From Aristolochia californica (Eukaryota > Streptophyta > Magnoliopsida > Piperales > Aristolochiaceae), in the NCBI GenBank assembly GCA_029961685.1, contig JARWKL010000008.1, forward strand, positions 34,845,619 through 34,909,618: a stretch of 64,000 nt of DNA. Direction: 5' to 3'. A program made the position numbers and the translations under genes. How positions within the stretch are numbered: the first letter of the stretch is position 1; every line of letters begins with the position of its first letter. The notes beneath the pieces are model-generated. The model made no database searches. It was not told the DNA's origin and saw nothing but the letters and a program-made list of their open reading frames with translations. This document shows, piece after piece, positions 58,914 to 64,000 of the stretch.

Positions 58914-61900
58914 TCACCCACTATTTACTTCAGAAGATATTTCCAATCCAAACTTCTGCTGTAGTTCTTGCCTAGCTAAGTCAATTCTTGCTTCATCCTG
59001 CAAAAATGAAGCACATTCGGCGCCTCAACAAATTATGAGGCAGAGAAGCATATATACTAGTAAATAAAGGTATCCTTAATAGAGGAAGAGCATAGATTTA
59101 ATGCTGGAAAATGTACATTCAATAAACCTAAATTAACCAAGAAGGCTGATAACAGCTATCCATGGCTTACAGTTGAGGTGGTATTGAGCCGGAAAGTAGG
59201 GGCTTCTTGTCTAGTAAGGGATAATAAAACCGTACAGATGCTCAGCATTGATTTGGTAAGACCAAATACAAGCCATCACCTGGTAATATCCTGAACTAAA
59301 ATATCTATTCAACTAGGCAGAGATACTTAAATATAGACCTGAACGGCATCAACACTAAGTATTCTTATATCATTTGAAATGTAATGAAAGTTTACCTTTC
59401 CCCGAAAACTAACAATGAGGGGCCCAGATCTAGACTGGCGATAACAACCTACACAACACAGAAAAAGTCACATTTACAGTACTGCAAAGACGTCTTTTAC
59501 TCCATAGTGTATCAGTAAGCATGGTATTCATACCAACGTAAAGATCTGGAAATTCCAGGCAGAATTCTGACAAAGTTCGAGAGATTTTCACCTGCACAGC
59601 ACAACGTTAAGAAGAACCCCTAAAACAGATTTCATATTCTCACAGAATTGTTATTTTTATATTATAAACGATAAGACCTATTGAAAGAAACAAGGGTGAC
59701 TTGAGGTGGGAATAGTTATAGATCTGTAGAGATGAGATAAAGGATGTAATGTCGTTGCTGACCATTCAGTAAAAAATAAGTTGCATTCTCCAAAATGATG
59801 AAAATTTCTTCAAGGAAGAAAGAGATGTAAAGCGAAATCCAATATTAATAGAAAATCTAGCACTACAGAGGAAGCTGAAAACAAAAGGAAAATGCAAGAA
59901 ATGAAAAAACATACAAACTTAAAAAAGAAATTGGATAATCATAAACAAACACAGTTCTTCCTGGGATATCAACTCTGTTCTCTTCGTTTTCAATTCCTAA
60001 TTCTCTAAGAAGTCTTAATTACTTTCTCTACTATTTTTGGCAATGACAGTAATTAGAATTAGGTTGAGACATCATGTCTTTTGACAATGATAGAGAATAT
60101 CTGAAACACGTGATAATAAAAAAAGATACAGACTATATAAACATCACCCGAACAAAACATTCCACAAATAAAATGAACAAACAATTCCACAAATGCTTCA
60201 AGAAGATTTATATAAGAACGAGTTCAGAGGCATACTTCAGAGAGGGTTGTGCTAAGATGCTTTGTTATAAAGGGAGCCATAAGAACGAGAGGCCCTGAAG
60301 AACTCGCCAACTCTAGGAGGCAATTCCATTCTTTCTCAAGTTCAGCCAAATTTGTTGCGGAAAGAATTACAACATTCTGGCACTTAATCTACAGGAGAGG
60401 AACACTGCATGCTCAGTCAATCACAATGCCGTCCTAGGTAGTAACTACAGTAAACAAATAAAAATGTCAACGGAACTTAAAGTGTGAGTTTTAAAGTCCA
60501 TTGGTCCCATCATAAAATAATTACAACATTCTGGCATTTAATCTACAGGAGAGGAACACTGCATGCTCAGTCAATCACAATGCTGTCCTAGGTAGTAACT
60601 ACAGTAAACAAATGAAAATGTCAACAGAACTTAAAGTGTGAGTTTTAAAGTCCATTGGTTCCATCATAAAAACTTCTGACGTGAATACCTTTGTTGGTCA
60701 ATGGTAGGAAAGCTAGGGAGATGTATTTCTCCTTTTGCTCATTATAATTGATGATCCCAGAGCCCAAATGACTAAACTTCATAACCTTCTAGTGGTATGT
60801 ATGAATTTATGTCTGATAAATAGGGTTTCTTACTTCATTACAAAGCTAGATGCAATATGAAATAGCTTTGTAAGAAAATGCTACCTATCATTTAAACATA
60901 AATTCCATTAAAAAAAATGGAGCATTACAACTACTGGTTACAAGTTGTGTATTTGCATTTATCAGTTTTGTTGAAATGAAGTAATAATTGAAAGAAATGT
61001 ATAAAACTGGCTGGATTCCAACATACCAAAGGGACAGACAGCATCTTGTGGTGCAATAATTCAGTAACACCTTCTGCAAGCTGAGCCATCTGAAAAAAAC
61101 AAAAGCTAAGATGCTTAACTTCAAAATGATAGTGTCTGTCAGCTGCCTGTGCTAAAAAATTACAGTATTGCCCTTCAATGGATTTTCTAACGTAGGATTT
61201 TTACCCACTAATAGCACTTTTCAGTACAATAGCAGTATGCTCAACAGTTCAGAATATTACCTCATTTCTATCTCCAGTGCACTGTTCACCCATAAGATGT
61301 GTAAGATACTCTTCAAATTCTTCATCAGGGGCCTGCAATTCAAAAACTTAAGCAGCTGCTAAGTAACTGATCTCAATGATTAGTCATGTATGCTCATCAA
61401 CTATTGGAAATAACAGGAATTGTACAATTGAATAACAATTAGGGTTATATGTATGAAATCTGACGCCAGAAATTAAAGGTTCTTTCATAGGTGGTTATGA
61501 TTCATAAAGCCTAACAGACAACAGATGGATTCATGCACTGGAGTTTCCACACGGTTGGACACAATTTCTCAGCAGTCACTGGAAAGCCATTTTATTTAAT
61601 AGTTAGGTAAGTCCAAGCATCACATATTAGAACATAAAATTTTCAAATTGGAACCCTTCAAATAGTAAGGCTGCCTGCACATTGTATATTTACAGTTCAA
61701 GGGTTCCCAATGGTGCAGGTTGTCTTCATTGGACATCAGATAATCTTGGACACTACATAATTAAAAGATGATGATGAAAATATTGCTCATTCCCTAAAAT
61801 TTCTATGATAACATAGAAAATACATACCAATCGAACCCCAAGGGCTTTGGCAACACCAGCAACAGTAACATCTGAGTGCAAGGGCCCTACCCCACCGAAC

Positions 61901-62041
61901 ATGAATACCTGAAGAATCAGATAATGTAATCCAAAAGAGCAAAAATAGTTTGTAAGGATAGCATTTAATTGAAAAGCAATAATAATAAACCATATCATTT
62001 GCAGACTTTCTTCGTTCAACTTCTTCAGCGACAGCATCAAT
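58914..62041 (-). CDS. 3' exons of a MoaB/CinA-like molybdopterin-binding domain gene (FAD-synthetase-like)
   Basis: Eight exons with GT-AG introns, all in phase: 61991-62041, 61828-61908, 61261-61332, 61027-61089, 60236-60388, 59534-59591, 59396-59448, 58914-58997 (stop 58914-58916). Translation runs IDAVAEEVERRKSANDM, VFMFGGVGPLHSDVTVAGVA, APDEEFEEYL...GEQCTGDRNE, MAQLAEGVTELL, IKCQNVVILSATNLAELEKE, and ends QKFGLEISSEVNSG. The GGVGPLHSDVT block is the molybdopterin-binding MoCF/CinA signature. In plants this domain is the C-terminal half of the PAPS-reductase-family protein related to FAD synthetase, which adenylylates FMN. The N-terminal exons lie beyond 64000. No stop or frame break, so probably functional. 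Confidence 0.85.
60365..60672 (-). repeat. 154 bp tandem duplication covering a splice acceptor
   Basis: 60365-60518 and 60519-60672 are nearly identical. Each includes the 3' splice site ctacag (minus TGTAG) and the first 24 bases of the exon 60236-60388. The upstream copy therefore offers a second, decoy acceptor. The few differences suggest a recent event. Confidence 0.9.
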
Positions 62042-62204
62042 CTGCATTATAATAGAAATCACCCATAAAGCACAATTGCCTAAAGTTTTGATATTCAAAA
62101 TAAGCAAGTGGATGGAATATAAAAGGTAGCTAAATCACAGAATAATGCATGGTTGACCAAAGCAGAAAACTTTAACATGAATCTTTTGTGTAGAACCTTC
62201 TTTT

Positions 62205-62312
62205 GTAAATACTAGTCAGACCCACACAATGCCTAATCGGCTGTGAGACTTGAACCCTAAGACTTCAAAATTTAGAATGCCCCCAATGTGGCCATTGGGA
62301 TAGAGGCTCAAA
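62205..62312 (-). repeat. SINE-like repeat, copy 1
   Basis: On minus it carries GGTTCAAGTCTC (62245-62256), close to the RNA polymerase III box B consensus GGTTCRANTCC, about 25-40 bp after CCCAATGGCCACATTGGGG in box A position. The same layout recurs at 62455-62560. Intronic. Class is inferred from these two boxes. Confidence 0.45.
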
Positions 62313-62454
62313 CACAGCATAATAAACCGTAAACCCTAAATAACATAAAACTAAATCCACACCATTACTTCTGTGATGCCTTACTGATTCCAAAATATCT
62401 GGCAAACTGACATTTTCTAGGGCCTTAATTAAGAAGCTATGGCTTGCACGAGTT

Positions 62455-62560
62455 TTTTATTCTTTTGAAATAATGACCCTTATCCTGTCAGACTTGAACC
62501 CAGTACTGCACACTAGAAACCATCCCAATGTGGACATTGACACAAAGGCCCCATCCACTA
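62455..62560 (-). repeat. SINE-like repeat, copy 2
   Basis: On minus: GGGGCCTTTGTGTCAATGTC then CACATTGGGATGG, and box B-like GGTTCAAGTCTGACAG. Matches copy 1 over about 90 bp with substitutions. Same orientation. Confidence 0.45.
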
Positions 62561-63179
62561 CATGAATGTAATTTCGATTGACAAAATTTGTTTGCAGAGT
62601 TTCTACATGCAAAAAATTTCAATTTATTCTATCAGACATTCTAGAGCGCATAAAACATAGAAAAAAATTCAAGAAGAAATTCAGCTGCTAACTTTAGATT
62701 TTTTAACCTTTTTAATAGACTGCTTTGGAAGGTGACATCACAAAATGTGAATTTTTGAAGGGGTCTCTTACAATGAGATATTAGAGGAAGACAATCTTTT
62801 TGGCAAGAGCATCAGCAGAACAATTTGAAAAATTGTTCAACATCTGAAGCCTATGATTTGAGAATTTCCCAAACAGAAGCAAGAAAAAATATGTATGCAT
62901 CAGCTGTTTTAAATGAGTAGCTGATGCCAAATTTGCAGGCATGATGAACTACTTCTCCAGATATTGATCAAATATGCAAGGTATAAATGGTAATATATGG
63001 AATAGTACATATTAGAAGAATTTGTCATAACATTTTTTAGGCCAGCTCATAGGCCAACTCACAAAGATATATACAGGTCTTATTTTGCATTGAGATGGAA
63101 AAACTCAAAGCTTCTCATCAGCTCGTCCTTTTACAATAGATATCAAGATCCAACATGAAAATGTTCATGCAAAGGGAAT

Positions 63180-64000
63180 TTTTATTTTTTTAAAATGATG
63201 CTGAATTATATTAAAAGGCTCAAAAGAGCAAGATTACAGGGGCAGAAAACCTTCCCAAACAATGAGAGATTGCTAGGAGGTTCCAAATTTAGCTAATATT
63301 TGCAGCCCATAATGGAGGGCACTCACTTCAGCAATGTTGGAGTCAGCAATACCAACCGGCCCCACATAAGAGAGAATGATCTCTCCACTATTGTCCCTGA
63401 AGACATCTCCTGCACCCACTGGCCTGGGATATCCCAAGGCACTTCTGTCTAAGTTAAGTTTGATGCAGTCGCTAGGGGGAGGTTCCCATACAGCCATGAC
63501 CGGTATCTTGTGGGAACCCGCCATATGAGCTAGTAGACTCCAATTCCCGTGAAGGGATATACCTACCAGATAGGCAAGTTCCTTCCTAGTGTGCAACCAA
63601 CTAGAAATCATGCCCCCTGCATAAGCGGCAGTGCTATCTGGGGTGCTGGATTTGGAGTTGAATCTCCGGTTATTACGCTCTAGCCACAGGCACCACAGAA
63701 GATGAGCAAGGCAAGCTAAGATGAGCAACTTACCCATTCTAGGTAGGCGAACCCCCAACACCATTTGGCAAAATGCCAAAAAGGTCCTGATGAAGCCCCA
63801 CTTGAATACCAACCTTCTGAAAAATCACCATCCAGATTAACATGCTGGACGGATTCCTCACACACGCCATAGAGAGGGCAAGTGCGGTGAAACCTTTCTT
63901 GTGGAGGTTGTCTGAAGCGAGGATCTGCTCTCTAATGGCTGTCCATATGAAGAATTTGATCTTGCTAGGCACAGAGAGCTTCAAGGCTAGGTTTGCCTTA
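63180..64000 (-). mobile_element. LINE (non-LTR retrotransposon) 3' end in an intron
   Basis: Plant LINE 3' end. 63739-63984 has the zf-RVT-like block KLSVPSKIKFFIWTAIREQI. In another frame 63273-63812 has LLWCLWLERNNRRF and an RNase H tail WEPPPSDCIKLNLDRSALG with GDVFRDNSGEI. The usual Asp-Gly at the RNase H start reads Asp-Arg, and a frame change separates the blocks, so it is dead. An A-rich tail (on minus) follows at about 63180-63195. The element runs off the right edge, inside the intron upstream of exon 61991-62041. Confidence 0.85.

Noticed and set aside
60074..60437. Plus frames over the molybdopterin-domain gene
   Set aside because: They are antisense to the exon 60236-60388, whose minus-strand translation fits the family and splices in frame.
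62241..62260. tRNA gene from the box B match
   Set aside because: There is no acceptor stem or cloverleaf and box A is imperfect; a SINE-like repeat explains it better.

Overview
The window is nuclear DNA of a flowering plant, probably not a grass. It is AT-rich and packed with Ty1/copia and Ty3/gypsy LTR retrotransposons, most primed by initiator tRNA-Met. It also carries a long satellite, a LINE, fragments of plant genes (DUF247, an LHP1-like chromodomain, 3-phosphoglycerate dehydrogenase), and the last exons of an interrupted gene with GT-AG introns. I could not name the species. There is no bacterial-type operon, CRISPR array, rRNA or tRNA gene.

Layout. 1-2115: no clear gene; one possible noncoding first exon on the minus strand. 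2121-9434: a complete-ended minus-strand copia element (Copia-1, target-site duplication ATACT) whose reverse transcriptase segment is present three times, with an LTR-plus-PBS fragment at each extra junction. 9669-14600: a plus-strand noncoding LTR element split by a minus-strand noncoding element (10546-13331). 14601-15690: a copia 3' end. 15790-18679: fragments of a noncoding LTR family, called family N here, that recurs across the window in both orientations. 18680-27393: a decayed minus copia (Copia-5). It is split by a tiny TRIM element (TSD ACCTC), and one LTR of that TRIM is itself split by a chromodomain-bearing gypsy element (20065-25389, TSD TATTG). The insertion order is therefore copia, then TRIM, then gypsy. 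27785-34671: more family N sequence, including a complete nested element (29640-32406, TSD AGTCC), flanking a DUF247 gene relic and an LHP1-like chromodomain relic. 34672-37726: a lower-repeat island with a possible small secreted-peptide ORF and a 3-PGDH pseudogene. 37727-43761: a compound copia with pol on plus and gag on minus. 44372-53697: 13 full copies plus one partial copy of a roughly 672 bp satellite. 53698-58900: decayed repeats and intergenic DNA. 58914-62041: eight 3'-terminal exons of a minus-strand gene for a MoaB/CinA-like molybdopterin-binding domain protein (plant FAD-synthetase-like), with a fresh intron duplication, two SINE-like repeats and a LINE 3' end in its introns. The gene runs off the right edge.

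The only gene that looks functional is this last one. The rest is a nested archive of retroelements. The most informative points are the five TSD-supported insertions, the TRIM split by a gypsy element, the shift in LTR boundary inside family N, the triplicated reverse transcriptase segment, and the host gene fragments abutting family N.
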